Shown here: positions 36,199 through 46,480 of the stretch, one piece after another
Layout: the number at the start of each line of letters is the position of its first letter
Numbering within the stretch: position 1 is the first letter of the stretch
Assembly (NCBI RefSeq): GCF_003970795.1
Contig: NZ_RWKW01000043.1
Location: 20,403-84,402, forward strand
Direction of reading: 5' to 3'
Source: Aquibium carbonis
Lineage (GTDB): Bacteria; Pseudomonadota; Alphaproteobacteria; Rhizobiales; Rhizobiaceae
DNA length: 64,000 nucleotides
The notes under the pieces: generated by a model
What the model saw: the letters and a program-made list of their open reading frames with translations, nothing else
Told to the model about the DNA's origin: nothing
Database searches by the model: none
Made by a program: the position numbers and the translations under genes

Positions 36199-37391
36199 TC
36201 GTCCTCGCCTGGTCGCTCGCCCTTCCGGTAGGGGCCGCGCTCTTCCAGATATTCGCCGATCGCCGCCACCTCGGCGCGCTCGCGCACGAGATAGTCGGCC
36301 ACAGCGCGGCGCAGACCGGGGTGCGAAAGATAGTGGGCCGAATGGGTGACGACGGGGAGATAGCCGCGCGCCAGCTTGTGCTCGCCCTGTGCGCCGGCTT
36401 CGACGACCTTCAGCTTGCGTTCGATGGCGAAGTCGATGGCCTGATGGTAGCAGACCTCGAAATGCAGGAACGGGTGGTCCTCCACGCAGCCCCAGTTGCG
36501 CCCGAACAGCGTGTCCGCGCCGATGAAGTTGATCGCGCCGGCGATGTAGCGGCCACCGCGTTTCGCCATCACCAACAGGATGTCGTCGGCCATGCGCTCG
36601 CCGACCAGCGAGAAGAAGCGCCGGTTGAGATAGGGACGACCCCATTTGCGGCTGCCGGTGTCGACGTAGAAGCGGTGGAAATCGTCCCAGACGGACTCCG
36701 TCAACTCCTTGCCGGTGAGCCGATCGATGGTGATGCCGTTGTCGAGCGCGGCGCGGCGCTCCTTGCGCAGCGCCTTGCGCTTGCGCGAGGCGAGCGTCTC
36801 GAGGAAATCGTCATAGGAGCCGTAGCCGGCGTTGAAGAAGTGGAACTGCTGGTCGTTGCGGTGCAGGAAGCCGGCTTCCTCGAGAAGGGCGACCTCGTCC
36901 TCGGGCGCGAAGGTGACGTGGGCCGACGATACGCCGAGCCGGTCGGCCAGCATCTTCAAGCCGGCGGCGAGCGCCTGGCGCACCGCGGCGCCGTCCTGCC
37001 CGCGCGCCACGAGCAGGCGCGGTCCGGCGGCCGGCGTGAAGGGTACGGAGGTCTGGAGCTTGGGATAGTAGTCGCCGCCAGCGCGCGAGAATGCGTCGGC
37101 CCAGCCATGGTCGAAGACGTATTCACCCTGGCTGTGGGACTTGAGATAACAGGGCACCGCGCCGAGCAGCGTGCCGTCCGGCGCTTCCAGGCGGAGATGC
37201 TGGCCCTGCCAGCCGGTGCGGGCGGCGGCGCAGCCCGCTTCCTCCAGAGAGGCGAGAAAATCCCACGAAACGAAGGGGTTGTAGGGTGTTTGCGAATCGT
37301 CGCGTGAAGCGCCCGCGAGCAGGCCCCAGTCCTGGCGCGAAAAATCCGTCAGAGACGGGACGACCCGGATGACGAATTCGCCCTTGCTCAT
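36195..37391 (-). CDS. FemAB/GNAT-like protein (PF04339, 'peptidogalycan biosynthesis' family)
   Basis: 398-residue cytosolic protein with a GNAT/FemAB-like fold. Recognisable stretches are NPFVSWDFLASLEEAG, YVFDHGWADAFSRAG, SRKRKALRKERRAA, DTGSRKWGRPYLNRRFF, FGRNWGCVEDHPFLHFEVCYHQAIDFAI and EAGAQGEHKLARGYLP. The family is often annotated as N-acetyltransferase or in peptidoglycan-related roles, without a proven reaction here. It starts an apparent operon with the methyltransferase and DUF2256. Confidence 0.85.
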   Translation of the reverse strand: MSKGEFVIRVVPSLTDFSRQDWGLLAGASRDDSQTPYNPFVSWDFLASLEEAGCAAARTGWQGQHLRLEAPDGTLLGAVPCYLKSHSQGEYVFDHGWADAFSRAGGDYYPKLQTSVPFTPAAGPRLLVARGQDGAAVRQALAAGLKMLADRLGVSSAHVTFAPEDEVALLEEAGFLHRNDQQFHFFNAGYGSYDDFLETLASRKRKALRKERRAALDNGITIDRLTGKELTESVWDDFHRFYVDTGSRKWGRPYLNRRFFSLVGERMADDILLVMAKRGGRYIAGAINFIGADTLFGRNWGCVEDHPFLHFEVCYHQAIDFAIERKLKVVEAGAQGEHKLARGYLPVVTHSAHYLSHPGLRRAVADYLVRERAEVAAIGEYLEERGPYRKGERPGEDE

Positions 37392-37481
37392 CGCGCCGCC
37401 GCCCTGACCGCCTTCATGCGCACCAACATATGGTCCGTGCGCGGCGTTGCAAGTCCGCGCCTTCGCATTGCAGCATCGGAT

Positions 37482-38198
37482 TCACGCGTCGGGATCGAAG
37501 CCCTCGAAGGTCATCTGGTCGGCTTCGGCGAAGGTCTGCGCGACCTCGGCCGGCTTGCGCACCGTCCAGGTGATGACGGGCATCGAAAGCCTCTCGCGCA
37601 CGAAGCGGATGAAGGGGTTCGGCAGGTCGAAGACGCCGTAGGAAACGAAGGAGATGCCGTTCCCGAGCATGGAGAAATGCGCCTCGATCTCGCTCTGCTT
37701 CTGGCCGCAGGCGGTCAGCCCGGCCGGAATGCCGGCCGCTTCGATCGGGAACCGGCGGACGAGCCAGTGGTCGAAGGACATGATGGCTGCCGGGCCGGGG
37801 TAGGCGCGCAGCAGCGCGGCCACCTTCGCCACCAGACCCTCGTCGTGGCCGGGAATGCCCTTGAGCTCGATGACCAGCGGCACGCGGCCGGCGACGCGCT
37901 CGAGCATGGCCGCCAGGGTAGGGGCGTGGTCGGCGGTGCCGCCGATCGACAGGGCGCCCATCTCGGCCGCCGTGCGCTGCCAGACGAAGCCGTCGCGGCC
38001 GGCGAGCCGCAGGAGATCGTCGTCGTGAAAGACGACCGGCACGCCGTCCGCGGTCAGGTGCACGTCGCACTCGATGGCGAAGTTCTTCGCCATCGCGGCG
38101 TCGAAGGCCGAGAGCGTGTTTTCCCACCGGGACTTGTTCAGGTCGTGATAGCCGCGATGGGCGATCGGCCGGGCGGTCAGCCAGGAGAGGTCGGTCAT
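37482..38198 (-). CDS. Glycerophosphodiester phosphodiesterase family protein
   Basis: 238-residue TIM-barrel enzyme hydrolysing glycerophosphodiesters to glycerol-3-phosphate and an alcohol. Catalytic His in ARPIAHRGYHD, metal ligands in ENTLSAF, IECDVHLTADGVPVVFHDDDL (Glu, Asp, His) and VIELKG fit the GDPD family. No signal peptide, so cytosolic. Start ATG 38198 has GGAAG seven bases upstream. It follows the Rid gene by 16 bases on the same strand. Confidence 0.92.
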   Translation of the reverse strand: MTDLSWLTARPIAHRGYHDLNKSRWENTLSAFDAAMAKNFAIECDVHLTADGVPVVFHDDDLLRLAGRDGFVWQRTAAEMGALSIGGTADHAPTLAAMLERVAGRVPLVIELKGIPGHDEGLVAKVAALLRAYPGPAAIMSFDHWLVRRFPIEAAGIPAGLTACGQKQSEIEAHFSMLGNGISFVSYGVFDLPNPFIRFVRERLSMPVITWTVRKPAEVAQTFAEADQMTFEGFDPDA

Positions 38199-38214
38199 GG
38201 GTGCTTCCGGAGGG

Positions 38215-38679
38215 TCAGGCGATTTCGAACACGGCTTCGACCTCGACCGGCGCATTCAGCGGCAGCGAGGCGACGCCGACGGCCGAGCGGGCGTGCCGGC
38301 CCTTGTCGCCGAGGGCCTCGGCAAGCAGGTCCGAAGCGCCGTTGGCCACGAGATGCTGTTCGGTGAAGTCCGGCGTGGAGGCGACGAAGACGGTGATCTT
38401 GACCAGGCGCGCGATGCTGTCGAGATCGCCCGTCGCGGCCTTGGCCTGGGCAAGCACGTTGATGGCACACAGGCGCGCGGCATCCTTGCCGGCGGCCGTG
38501 CCCAGATCGCGCCCGAGCAGGCCCGTCGCCGCAAGCTTGCCGCCTTCGAGGGGCAACTGTCCGGCTGTGAACAGGAGCTTGCCCGTCAGGCTGAACGGAA
38601 CGTAGTTGGCCGCGGGCGCGGCAGCCGGCGGCAGTCGCACGCCCATTGCCAGAAGGCGGGTTTCGACCGTTTCGGTCAT
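38215..38679 (-). CDS. RidA/YjgF/YER057c family protein (Rid7-like)
   Basis: 154-residue trimeric Rid-superfamily protein, first gene of the Rid-GDPD pair. The N-terminal NYVPFSLTGKLLFTAGQLP and the core ARLCAINVLAQAKAATGDLDSI and VKITVFVAS, then ARSAVGVASLPLNAPVEVEAVF, are typical. The invariant catalytic arginine of true RidA enamine deaminases occurs before SAVGV, but the longer, looser sequence fits the Rid7 branch whose reaction is uncertain. Confidence 0.88.
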   Translation of the reverse strand: MTETVETRLLAMGVRLPPAAAPAANYVPFSLTGKLLFTAGQLPLEGGKLAATGLLGRDLGTAAGKDAARLCAINVLAQAKAATGDLDSIARLVKITVFVASTPDFTEQHLVANGASDLLAEALGDKGRHARSAVGVASLPLNAPVEVEAVFEIA

Positions 38680-38824
38680 CGGCTAGCTCCGCTTGGTCAC
38701 GTTAAGGTGGATTGCGCCGCAATCTGCAATTTTCGCCTCGCAAAGGCCATGAGTTTTTCTCTATCGTGCGACGAGCGGGCCTCTCGTGCCGCGAACGTGC
38801 CGTGTCCAATAGGGAGTTTCACCC

Positions 38825-39649
38825 ATGCGCCTCAAGCGCTTCATCGAAGTCGCGGCCGTCGGCGCGGTCTCCGTCATCGCCTCCCCGGTCCTGGCGCAGC
38901 CGGTCCTGACCCCGCATCGCGCCGTCTACGACATCGTGCTCGAGAAGGCGTCCGACCGGTCCGGCATCACTTCGATCAGTGGGCGGATGGTCTACGAGTT
39001 CGACGGTTCGGCATGCGAAGGCTACACGGTGACCTTCCGCTTCGTCTCGCAGATCGAAACCGCCGACCTGTCGCGAATCACCGACCAGCAGACGACGACG
39101 TACGAAGGCGCGGAGGGCGAGACCTTCGACTTCGTGACGAAATCCTATGTCGACCAGCAGCTCGACCGGGAGGTCAAGGGCTCGGCCCGCCGGATGAATG
39201 GCGCGACCATCATCGACGTCTCCAAGCCGGAAGAGGCCGAGATCCGGCTGGAGGAGACGCATTTCCCGACCCAGCACCTGGTGGAACTGATCGAGAAGGC
39301 CAAGGCCGGGGAAACCTTCTACGAAACCAGCCTGTTCGACGGCTCGGAGGATGCCGACCGCATCATGACCACCACCGTCATCATCGGCAGGCCGGAAACG
39401 TCGCCGAAGCCGGACGAGGAATTCCCCGCCGCCAAGGCGATCGGCACGTCCACCTACTGGCCTGTGTCGGTGGCCTATTTCGACCTGTCCGACGTGGAGG
39501 GCGAGGAGGTCCCCGACTACAGGATCGACTTCAAGCTGCACGAGAACGGCATCACCCGCGACCTCGTGATGGATTACGGCGAATTCTCGATGAAGGGCAG
39601 GCTCGTCGACCTGACGATCTTCGACCGGACGCCCGACTGCCCCAACTGA
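38825..39649 (+). CDS. eipB: Cell envelope integrity protein EipB (DUF1849)
   Basis: 274 residues. An N-terminal signal peptide (MRLKRFIEVAAVGAVSVIAS, cleavage near ALAQ) exports it to the periplasm. The DUF1849 domain has HRAVYDIVLEKASDRSGI and the conserved cysteine pair Cys64 and Cys272, which in Brucella EipB form a disulfide. Family knowledge: EipB maintains envelope homeostasis in Brucella and is conserved in Rhizobiales. DUF4031 follows 4 bases after its stop, then rpsB. Confidence 0.92.
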   Translation: MRLKRFIEVAAVGAVSVIASPVLAQPVLTPHRAVYDIVLEKASDRSGITSISGRMVYEFDGSACEGYTVTFRFVSQIETADLSRITDQQTTTYEGAEGETFDFVTKSYVDQQLDREVKGSARRMNGATIIDVSKPEEAEIRLEETHFPTQHLVELIEKAKAGETFYETSLFDGSEDADRIMTTTVIIGRPETSPKPDEEFPAAKAIGTSTYWPVSVAYFDLSDVEGEEVPDYRIDFKLHENGITRDLVMDYGEFSMKGRLVDLTIFDRTPDCPN

Positions 39650-39653
39650 GCGC

Positions 39654-39935
39654 ATGACGGTCTATGTCGACAGTCCGATCTGGGTCTGGGCTGGTCGGAA
39701 ATGGTGTCATCTCATGGCGGACGACGAAGCGGAACTGCATCGCTTCGCCGCGCGGCTGGGCCTGACCATGCACGTGTACCAGGGCCCGCCGCGCACCTCG
39801 GCCCCGCACTACGACATCACCGGTTTCGAGCGTGACAGGGCGCTGCGGCTCGGCGCGGTCAGCGCGACGCGGCAGGAAATCGTCGCGGTGTTCCGCCGGG
39901 TGCGGGTGAAGGGCGGCAAGCGGCCGAGACCCTGA
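39654..39935 (+). CDS. DUF4031 domain-containing protein
   Basis: 93-residue cytosolic protein matching DUF4031: MTVYVDSPIWVWAGRKWCHL, ELHRFAARLGL and a C-terminal ATRQEIVAVFRR. It starts 4 bases after eipB, so the pair is probably co-transcribed. Function unknown. A 238-base leader before rpsB follows with no gene in it, only a 7-bp stem GGGCAGC/GCTGCCC (40012-40033). Confidence 0.85.
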   Translation: MTVYVDSPIWVWAGRKWCHLMADDEAELHRFAARLGLTMHVYQGPPRTSAPHYDITGFERDRALRLGAVSATRQEIVAVFRRVRVKGGKRPRP

Positions 39936-40173
39936 CCAACCGGTTCTCCCGAGAGGCCGGGCGGCCGTGCCGCACCGGCGATCCGCTGGATGCGGCAATG
40001 CCGGGAGCGTGGGGCAGCTTGCAATGGCTGCCCAAATACCTTAAGTGCGCGCTCATTCCACACACGGGCTTTGGTGTCTGTCCGGGAGAAATCCGGCTGA
40101 GACCTCCGGTGGCGTTTCCGAATGTTCGGGGCGTCGATGGTCCGTGGAGGCTTGAACCGGAAAGGAAAAGACG

Positions 40174-40935
40174 ATGGCACTGCCTGATTACAGCATGCGC
40201 CAGCTCCTCGAAGCTGGCATTCACTTCGGCCACCAGACCCACCGCTGGAACCCGAAGATGGCGCCCTACATCTTCGGCGCCCGCAACAACATCCACATCA
40301 TCGACCTGTCGCAGACGGTTCCGCTGCTGAACCAGGCGCTCAAGGTCGTGTCCGACACCGTGGCCGGCGGCGGCCGCGTGCTCTTCGTCGGCACCAAGCG
40401 GGCTGCTTCGGAAATCGTGGCGGACGCCGCGCAGCGTTCGGCGCAGTATTACGTCAACTCGCGCTGGCTCGGCGGCATGCTGACCAACTGGAAAACGATT
40501 TCGCACTCGATCCAGCGCCTTCGCAAGCTCGACGAACTGCTGGCCGGCGAGGCACAGGGCTTCACCAAGAAGGAGCGCCTGAACCTCGAGCGCGAGCGCG
40601 AGAAGCTGGACAAGGCGCTCGGCGGCATCAAGGACATGGGCTCGACCCCGGACCTGATGTTCGTGATCGACACCAACAAGGAAGCGATCGCCATCCAGGA
40701 AGCCAAGCGTCTCGGCATCCCGGTCGTCGCGATCATCGATTCCAACTGCGATCCGGACAAGATCGACTATCCGATCCCGGGCAATGACGACGCCGCCCGC
40801 GCCATCTCGCTCTATTGCGAGCTGATCGCCAAGGCCGCGATCGACGGCATCGCGCGCCAGCAGGGCTCGCTCGGCATGGACATCGGCGCTTCCGAGGAAG
40901 CCCCGGTCGAGCCGGTGCTGGAAGGCAACGCCTGA
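40174..40935 (+). CDS. rpsB: 30S ribosomal protein S2
   Basis: 253 residues of small-subunit protein S2: [65 protein letters not shown] and [15 protein letters not shown]. The C-terminal acidic tail ([15 protein letters not shown]) is a common alphaproteobacterial extension. It heads the conserved rpsB-tsf-pyrH-frr block. ATG 40174 follows GAAAGG. Confidence 0.98.
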   Translation: MALPDYSMRQLLEAGIHFGHQTHRWNPKMAPYIFGARNNIHIIDLSQTVPLLNQALKVVSDTVAGGGRVLFVGTKRAASEIVADAAQRSAQYYVNSRWLGGMLTNWKTISHSIQRLRKLDELLAGEAQGFTKKERLNLEREREKLDKALGGIKDMGSTPDLMFVIDTNKEAIAIQEAKRLGIPVVAIIDSNCDPDKIDYPIPGNDDAARAISLYCELIAKAAIDGIARQQGSLGMDIGASEEAPVEPVLEGNA

Positions 40936-41092
40936 GGCAAATGCCGACGGTAACATCCGCGTCGCATTGATCTGCGACGCGGTGGGGCGCGGTCCAGGAT
41001 CGCGCCCGATTCGCAAGCAAATTTGGCCGGAACGGCCGGCGCCGCCCCGAAGGCGCGCCAATGGGTCTTCCGGGATTGGACGAGAGGTTGAG

Positions 41093-42016
41093 ATGAGCAT
41101 TTCGGCTGCACAGGTCAAGGAACTCCGCGACAAGACCGGCGCGGGCATGATGGACTGCAAGACGGCGCTGAACGAGACCAATGGCGACATGGAGGCGGCG
41201 ATCGACTGGCTGCGCGCCAAGGGCATCGCCAAGGCCGACAAGAAGGCCGGCCGCACGGCGGCGGAAGGCCTGATCGCGGTCAATTCCGACGCCACCAAGG
41301 GTGTTGTGGTCGAGGTGAACTCCGAGACCGACTTCGTGGCCCGCAACGAGGCCTTCCAGGACATCGTGCGCAACATCGCCCAGGTGGCCCTGACGACCGA
41401 CGGTTCGGTCGAGGCGCTGGCCGCGAGCACCTATCCGGGCTCGGCCAAGAGCGTGTCGGACACGATCAAGGACGCGATCGGCACGATCGGCGAGAACATG
41501 AACCTGCGTCGTTCGGCCATGCTGACGGTGCAGTCGGGCGCGGTTGCGACCTACATCCACAACGCCGTCACCGACGGACTCGGCAAGCTGGGCGTGCTGG
41601 TGGCCATCGAGACGACGGGCGATTCGGAAGCCGCGCGCGCCTTCGGCCGGCAGGTCGCCATGCACGTGGCGGCCACCAGCCCGATGGCGCTGACGGCCGA
41701 GCAGATCGATCCCACGGCCGTTGCCCGCGAAAAGGCGATCTTCACCGAGCAGGCACGCGAATCGGGCAAGCCCGACAACATCATCGAGAAGATGGTCGAA
41801 GGCCGCCTGCGCAAGTTCTACGAGGAGGTCGTCCTCCTCAAGCAGGCCTTCGTGATCAACCCCGACCTGACGGTCGAGGCGGCGCTGAAGGCAGCGGAGA
41901 AGGACATCGGCGCCCCGGCGACGATCACCGGCTTCGTGCGCGTCGCGCTCGGCGAAGGCGTCGAGAAGGAAGAGACGGATTTTGCCGCCGAAGTGGCTGC
42001 CGCCGTCAAGAAGTAA
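41093..42016 (+). CDS. tsf: Elongation factor Ts
   Basis: 307 residues. The UBA-like N-terminus ([19 protein letters not shown]) and the TDFVARN guanine-exchange motif are intact, followed by both dimerisation subdomains. It regenerates EF-Tu-GTP. Start ATG 41093 ([12 protein letters not shown]) is chosen on family conservation; the frame opens upstream but is not protein-like. A perfect hairpin lies 27 bases after its stop, before pyrH. Confidence 0.98.
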   Translation: MSISAAQVKELRDKTGAGMMDCKTALNETNGDMEAAIDWLRAKGIAKADKKAGRTAAEGLIAVNSDATKGVVVEVNSETDFVARNEAFQDIVRNIAQVALTTDGSVEALAASTYPGSAKSVSDTIKDAIGTIGENMNLRRSAMLTVQSGAVATYIHNAVTDGLGKLGVLVAIETTGDSEAARAFGRQVAMHVAATSPMALTAEQIDPTAVAREKAIFTEQARESGKPDNIIEKMVEGRLRKFYEEVVLLKQAFVINPDLTVEAALKAAEKDIGAPATITGFVRVALGEGVEKEETDFAAEVAAAVKK

Positions 42017-42043
42017 GTCCTGATTCCAGCGACTTGCAGGCGA

Positions 42044-42069
42044 GGGCGCCGCGTGACATCGCGGCGCCC
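42044..42069 (+). terminator. Perfect 10-bp hairpin between tsf and pyrH
   Basis: GGGCGCCGCG (42044-42053) and CGCGGCGCCC (42060-42069) form an uninterrupted stem with a 6-base loop TGACAT, followed by TTCGTGT. It may terminate or attenuate transcription so that pyrH is expressed from a separate start. Confidence 0.65.
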
Positions 42070-42112
42070 TTCGTGTATCGCAGACCCGCCATCCGCAACA
42101 ATCGAGGTAAAG

Positions 42113-42835
42113 ATGCCCGCCAAGCCACAGTATCGCCGCGTGGTCCTCAAAGCTTCGGGCGAGGCGCTGATGGGCGGGCAGGGGTTCGGCATCGACGTCT
42201 CGGTCGTCGACCGGATCGCCTCCGACATCGCCGAGGCCCGCGCGCTGGGCGTCGAGGTCGGGGTGGTGATCGGCGGCGGCAACATCTTTCGTGGCGTGGC
42301 GGTGGCGTCCAAGGGCGGTGACCGCGTGACCGGCGACCACATGGGCATGCTGGCGACCGTGATCAATTCGCTGGCCCTGCGCACCTCGCTGTCCAAGCTC
42401 GGCGTCGAGGCCATCGTGCTGTCGGCCATCGCCATGCCGGAACTGTGCGAGAGCTTCTCGCAGCGCCAGGCAACCGCCTACATGAATGCCGGCAAGGTGG
42501 TGATCTTCGCCGGCGGAACGGGCAATCCCTTCTTCACCACCGATTCGGCCGCTGCGCTGCGCGCCGCCGAGATCGGTGCGGACGCCCTCTTCAAGGGCAC
42601 GCAGGTGGACGGCGTCTATTCGGCCGATCCGAAGAAGGATCCGACCGCCGAGCGCTTCGAACGCCTGACTCACACCGAGGTGATCGAGCGCGGACTGGCC
42701 ATCATGGACACGGCCGCGATAGCGCTTGCACGCGAAAACAACATTCCGATAATCGTCTATTCGATCCACGAACAAGGCGGGTTCGGAGCGATTCTGAAGG
42801 GAGAAGGCCGCTGCACGACCGTGGCGGATGCCTGA
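42113..42835 (+). CDS. pyrH: UMP kinase
   Basis: 240-residue amino-acid-kinase-fold enzyme phosphorylating UMP to [65 protein letters not shown] and [14 protein letters not shown] are diagnostic of bacterial hexameric UMP kinase, which is GTP-activated and UTP-inhibited. Start ATG 42113 with GAGG upstream. frr follows after 38 bases. Confidence 0.98.
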   Translation: MPAKPQYRRVVLKASGEALMGGQGFGIDVSVVDRIASDIAEARALGVEVGVVIGGGNIFRGVAVASKGGDRVTGDHMGMLATVINSLALRTSLSKLGVEAIVLSAIAMPELCESFSQRQATAYMNAGKVVIFAGGTGNPFFTTDSAAALRAAEIGADALFKGTQVDGVYSADPKKDPTAERFERLTHTEVIERGLAIMDTAAIALARENNIPIIVYSIHEQGGFGAILKGEGRCTTVADA

Positions 42836-42873
42836 GGCGTCCCCCGAACGGCGGCCGAGCATGGAGCAAGACG

Positions 42874-43434
42874 ATGAGCATCGCATACGACCTCAAGGAC
42901 CTGCAGCGCCGCATGGACGGCGCCGTGAGCGCGTTCAAGCACGACCTGGCGTCGCTGCGAACGGGACGGGCCTCTTCAAACCTGCTCGATCCGGTCATGG
43001 TCAACGCCTACGGATCGTCGATGCCGATCAACCAGGTGGCCAACGTCACGGTGCCGGAACCGCGCATGATCGCGGTGTCCGTCTGGGACAAGCAGATGGT
43101 CGGCGCCGTGGACCGCGCCATTCGCGAATCGAACCTCGGCTTCAACCCGATCATGGACGGGACCACGCTGCGCATCCCGCTGCCCGAGCTCAATGAGCAG
43201 CGGCGCAAGGAACTGGTAAAGATTGCGCACCAGTATGCCGAGCAGGCGCGTGTCGCCACCCGCCATGTGCGGCGCGATGGCATGGATGCCCTGAAGAAGG
43301 CCGAAAAGGATGGCGACCTCGCGCAGGACGACGTTCGGATCCGGTCCGACAAGGTCCAGAAGATGACCGACGACACGATCTCCGCGATCGATTCGGCGCT
43401 TGCCGAAAAAGAGGCGGAGATCATGCAGGTCTGA
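42874..43434 (+). CDS. frr: Ribosome recycling factor
   Basis: 186 residues. [56 protein letters not shown] and [14 protein letters not shown] form the two-domain RRF, which with EF-G splits post-termination ribosomes. ATG 42874 starts at the conserved N-terminus. uppS begins 33 bases later on the same strand. Confidence 0.98.
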   Translation: MSIAYDLKDLQRRMDGAVSAFKHDLASLRTGRASSNLLDPVMVNAYGSSMPINQVANVTVPEPRMIAVSVWDKQMVGAVDRAIRESNLGFNPIMDGTTLRIPLPELNEQRRKELVKIAHQYAEQARVATRHVRRDGMDALKKAEKDGDLAQDDVRIRSDKVQKMTDDTISAIDSALAEKEAEIMQV

Positions 43435-43467
43435 GCGGCCGTCGACACGCCGCGCGCGAGGAACAGC

Positions 43468-44187
43468 ATGCCGAAGCCCGAGCACATCGCCTTCATCATG
43501 GACGGAAACGGCCGTTGGGCGACGGCTCGGGGGCTGCCACGCACGGCTGGCCATCGTTCCGGCGTGGAAGCGCTGCGCCGCACCGTGCGCGCGGTGGGCG
43601 ATCTCGGCATCCGCTGGATGACGGTCTACGCATTCTCTTCCGAGAACTGGTCGCGCCCGCCGACCGAGGTCAGCGACCTGATGGGCCTCCTGAAGATGTT
43701 CATCCGGCGCGACCTCGCCGAACTGCACCAGAACGGCGTTCGGGTGCGGGTGATCGGCGAGCGCAAGGGCCTGAAGCCCGACATCCGGATGCTGCTCGAG
43801 GAGGCCGAAGCGCTGACGGCCGACAACGTGTCGATGAATCTCGTGATCGCGTTCAACTATGGTGCGCGCGACGAGATCGCCCGGGCGGCGGCCAAGATCG
43901 CCCGCATGGCGGCGGAGGGCGAGATCTCGTCGGGACAGGTGACGGCCGAGACCTTCGGTGCGTTCCTGGACACCGCGGGCATGCCCGACCCCGACCTGAT
44001 CGTGCGGACGGGCGGCGACCAGCGCCTGTCCAACTTCCTGCTCTGGCAGGCCGCCTATGCCGAGTTCAGCTTCCTGGACTGTTTCTGGCCGGATTTCAGC
44101 CAGGGCCACCTGGCCGACGTGGTGGCTGCCTTCGAACGGCGCGATCGCCGCTTCGGCGGCATACCGGCGCGAGACGTCGCCTCGTGA
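43468..44187 (+). CDS. uppS: Isoprenyl transferase (undecaprenyl pyrophosphate synthase)
   Basis: 239-residue cis-prenyltransferase making the C55 carrier for peptidoglycan and O-antigen. The catalytic [38 protein letters not shown] and C-terminal [21 protein letters not shown] are intact. cdsA begins 32 bases beyond its stop, so co-transcription is expected. Confidence 0.97.
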   Translation: MPKPEHIAFIMDGNGRWATARGLPRTAGHRSGVEALRRTVRAVGDLGIRWMTVYAFSSENWSRPPTEVSDLMGLLKMFIRRDLAELHQNGVRVRVIGERKGLKPDIRMLLEEAEALTADNVSMNLVIAFNYGARDEIARAAAKIARMAAEGEISSGQVTAETFGAFLDTAGMPDPDLIVRTGGDQRLSNFLLWQAAYAEFSFLDCFWPDFSQGHLADVVAAFERRDRRFGGIPARDVAS

Positions 44188-44218
44188 GCGCCGGCTGCGC
44201 CACGACCGCAGCACGCCG

Positions 44219-45034
44219 ATGAGCAATCTCCGGCTTCGCATCCTGTCGGCGCTGGTGCTGGCGCCGGCCGTTCTGCTTTTGGCATGGCTGGGCGGGCTGC
44301 CGTTCCGCCTGCTGGTGGCGGTCGCCGGCTTCGCGATCTTCTACGAATGGGCGCACATGGCCGGGCTCGACAGGCGATGGACCGCCGCGGGCGCCTATGG
44401 GCTGCTGCTGGCGGTTCCGCTGCTGCTCATGGCGGCCGGCACGCCGGCGGACGTCACCTTCGTGGCGCTGGTGCCGGTCCTGCTCGCCGCGCTGGCGGTC
44501 GGCTCGTTCGCCGGCCATGGCGCCTGGGGCGCGACCGGCATCGCCTATGCGGCGATCCCCTGCATCGCCTTCGCGGCGCTGCGCGGCGGCGACACGGCCG
44601 GCCTCGTCGCCATTGCCTTCCTGTTCGCCGTGGTCTGGGCGACGGATGTATTCGCCTACTTCGTCGGGCGCGCCATCGGCGGCCCCAAGCTCGCCCCCGC
44701 CATCTCGCCCGGCAAGACCTGGAGCGGCGCGGCGGGCGGCGCGCTGTTTGGCGTTGCGGCCGGCGTGGCGGTGGCCGCCGCCGTCGGGGTCGCCCACTGG
44801 CCGATGCTCGCCCTCGTCGCGATCTTCCTGTCGGTCGCCTCGCAGATCGGCGATCTCTTCGAATCCTGGATCAAGCGCCGCTACGGCGCCAAGGATTCCT
44901 CCCGTCTCATTCCCGGGCATGGCGGCGTGATGGATCGTGTGGACGGGCTTGTGGCGGCCGCCACGGCCCTGTACGTCGTCGGCTGGCTGATGTCGGGAGC
45001 GGAGAAGCCTGCGGCTGTTCTCTTCGCGTTCTGA
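44219..45034 (+). CDS. cdsA: Phosphatidate cytidylyltransferase
   Basis: 271-residue multi-pass membrane enzyme making CDP-diacylglycerol from phosphatidic acid and CTP. The C-terminal signature SQIGDLFESWIKRR and GAKDSSRLIPGHGGVMDRVD is intact after about seven hydrophobic segments. ATG 44219 is used because it gives the membrane N-terminus MSNLRLRILSALVLAPAVLL; longer frames run into uppS. Confidence 0.96.
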   Translation: MSNLRLRILSALVLAPAVLLLAWLGGLPFRLLVAVAGFAIFYEWAHMAGLDRRWTAAGAYGLLLAVPLLLMAAGTPADVTFVALVPVLLAALAVGSFAGHGAWGATGIAYAAIPCIAFAALRGGDTAGLVAIAFLFAVVWATDVFAYFVGRAIGGPKLAPAISPGKTWSGAAGGALFGVAAGVAVAAAVGVAHWPMLALVAIFLSVASQIGDLFESWIKRRYGAKDSSRLIPGHGGVMDRVDGLVAAATALYVVGWLMSGAEKPAAVLFAF

Positions 45035-45124
45035 CCCATCCCGGGCCGGCAGCGTCATCCTGTCGCCCGGATTGTCCTTCCAACCTCGGATCCATCGGGG
45101 CCAGACAAGAGGCGAGAATCGAGC

Positions 45125-46267
45125 TTGGGCGAGATCGCACTATCCATCTTCGGAACGGACGGCCTGCTGATTGGCACCATCGTGCCGTTCCTGTTCGTGC
45201 TGACCATCGTCGTCTTCGTCCACGAGATGGGGCACTATCTGGTCGGGCGCCTGTGCGGCATCGGCGTACAGGCCTTCTCGATCGGTTTCGGCCCCGAGCT
45301 CTTCGGCTTCAACGACCGCCATGGCACGCGCTGGAAGCTGTCGCTGATTCCGCTGGGCGGATACGTCAAGTTCGTCGGCGACATGAACGCGGCGAGCACG
45401 CCGCCCGATGCCGAGCAGATGGCCGACCTGTCGGATGAGGACCGCAAGCGGGCCTTCCATCTGCAGCCGGTCTGGAAGCGCGCGGCGACCGTGGTGGCCG
45501 GACCGCTTTTCAATTTCCTGCTCACGATCGCGGTGTTTGCGGTGATGTTCGGCCTCTACGGGCGATTCGTCTCCGACCCGATGGTGGCGGAGGTGCGCCC
45601 GGGCAGCCCGGCCGACGCCGCCGGCTTCCAGCCCGGCGACCGTTTCCTGCGGGTCGACGGAAACCGGGTGGAGACGTTCACCGACGTGCAGCGCTACGTG
45701 ACCGGCCGCGCGGGCGACGCGCTGACCTTCGTCATGCTGCGCGACGAGCGCGAGATCGAGCTGGTCGCCACGCCGGAACTCTCCGAGCAGACCGACGCGC
45801 TGGGCAACACGATCCGCGTGGGAATCATCGGCGTCGTCAACAACCAGGAGGTCGGCCAGCCGCGCATCGTCGAGTACGGACCGTTGGAATCATTCACACA
45901 AGCGGTCGTCGAGACCGGCGACGTGATCCTCAGGACCGGTCAATTCTTGAAACGATTTGTCGCAGGCCGTGAAGACAGGTGCCAGCTTGGGGGGCCGGTC
46001 AAGATCGCCGACATGGCTGGAAAGGCGGCTGCGAAGGGGTTCGACTGGCTCGTGCAACTGGTCGCGATGCTGTCGGTCGGCATCGGCGTTCTGAACCTGC
46101 TGCCCATTCCGCCGCTGGACGGCGGACACCTTCTCTTCTATGCAGTTGAGGCGGCAAGCGGCAGACCGGTTTCCGAACGTGTCATGGAACTGTTCTATCG
46201 TGCTGGCGTGCTACTGGTGCTGGCCTTCATGGCGTTCGTCTTCTGGAACGACCTGTTTGGCTGCTAA
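45125..46267 (+). CDS. rseP: RIP metalloprotease RseP
   Basis: 380-residue intramembrane zinc protease (site-2 type) processing anti-sigma factors and signal peptide remnants. The zinc motif HEMGHYLVGR near residue 34, one clear PDZ domain (VRPGSPADAAGFQPGD), FGPELFGF and the C-terminal LNLLPIPPLDGGHL third-ligand motif are present. The predicted start is a TTG at 45125; no ATG fits upstream. It is shorter than E. coli RseP with two PDZ domains, matching the alphaproteobacterial form. Confidence 0.95.
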   Translation: MGEIALSIFGTDGLLIGTIVPFLFVLTIVVFVHEMGHYLVGRLCGIGVQAFSIGFGPELFGFNDRHGTRWKLSLIPLGGYVKFVGDMNAASTPPDAEQMADLSDEDRKRAFHLQPVWKRAATVVAGPLFNFLLTIAVFAVMFGLYGRFVSDPMVAEVRPGSPADAAGFQPGDRFLRVDGNRVETFTDVQRYVTGRAGDALTFVMLRDEREIELVATPELSEQTDALGNTIRVGIIGVVNNQEVGQPRIVEYGPLESFTQAVVETGDVILRTGQFLKRFVAGREDRCQLGGPVKIADMAGKAAAKGFDWLVQLVAMLSVGIGVLNLLPIPPLDGGHLLFYAVEAASGRPVSERVMELFYRAGVLLVLAFMAFVFWNDLFGC

Positions 46268-46480
46268 GCGAACGATGGCGTCGAGGGGGAGGGTCCATTC
46301 ACCGATGATTTACCATGCGGCGGAAATAGCGTGACCCGAACGACACGCCACCGGGATTAGTAAATACAAATTAACCAGGAGCCTTGCGTGTATAGGAAAT
46401 ACGGGTCATACGGTATGCGGCTTCGGCCGGCCGTCCGGTATCTCGCCGTGGGGACTACGAGAGCAAGGTATACAAGCCCG

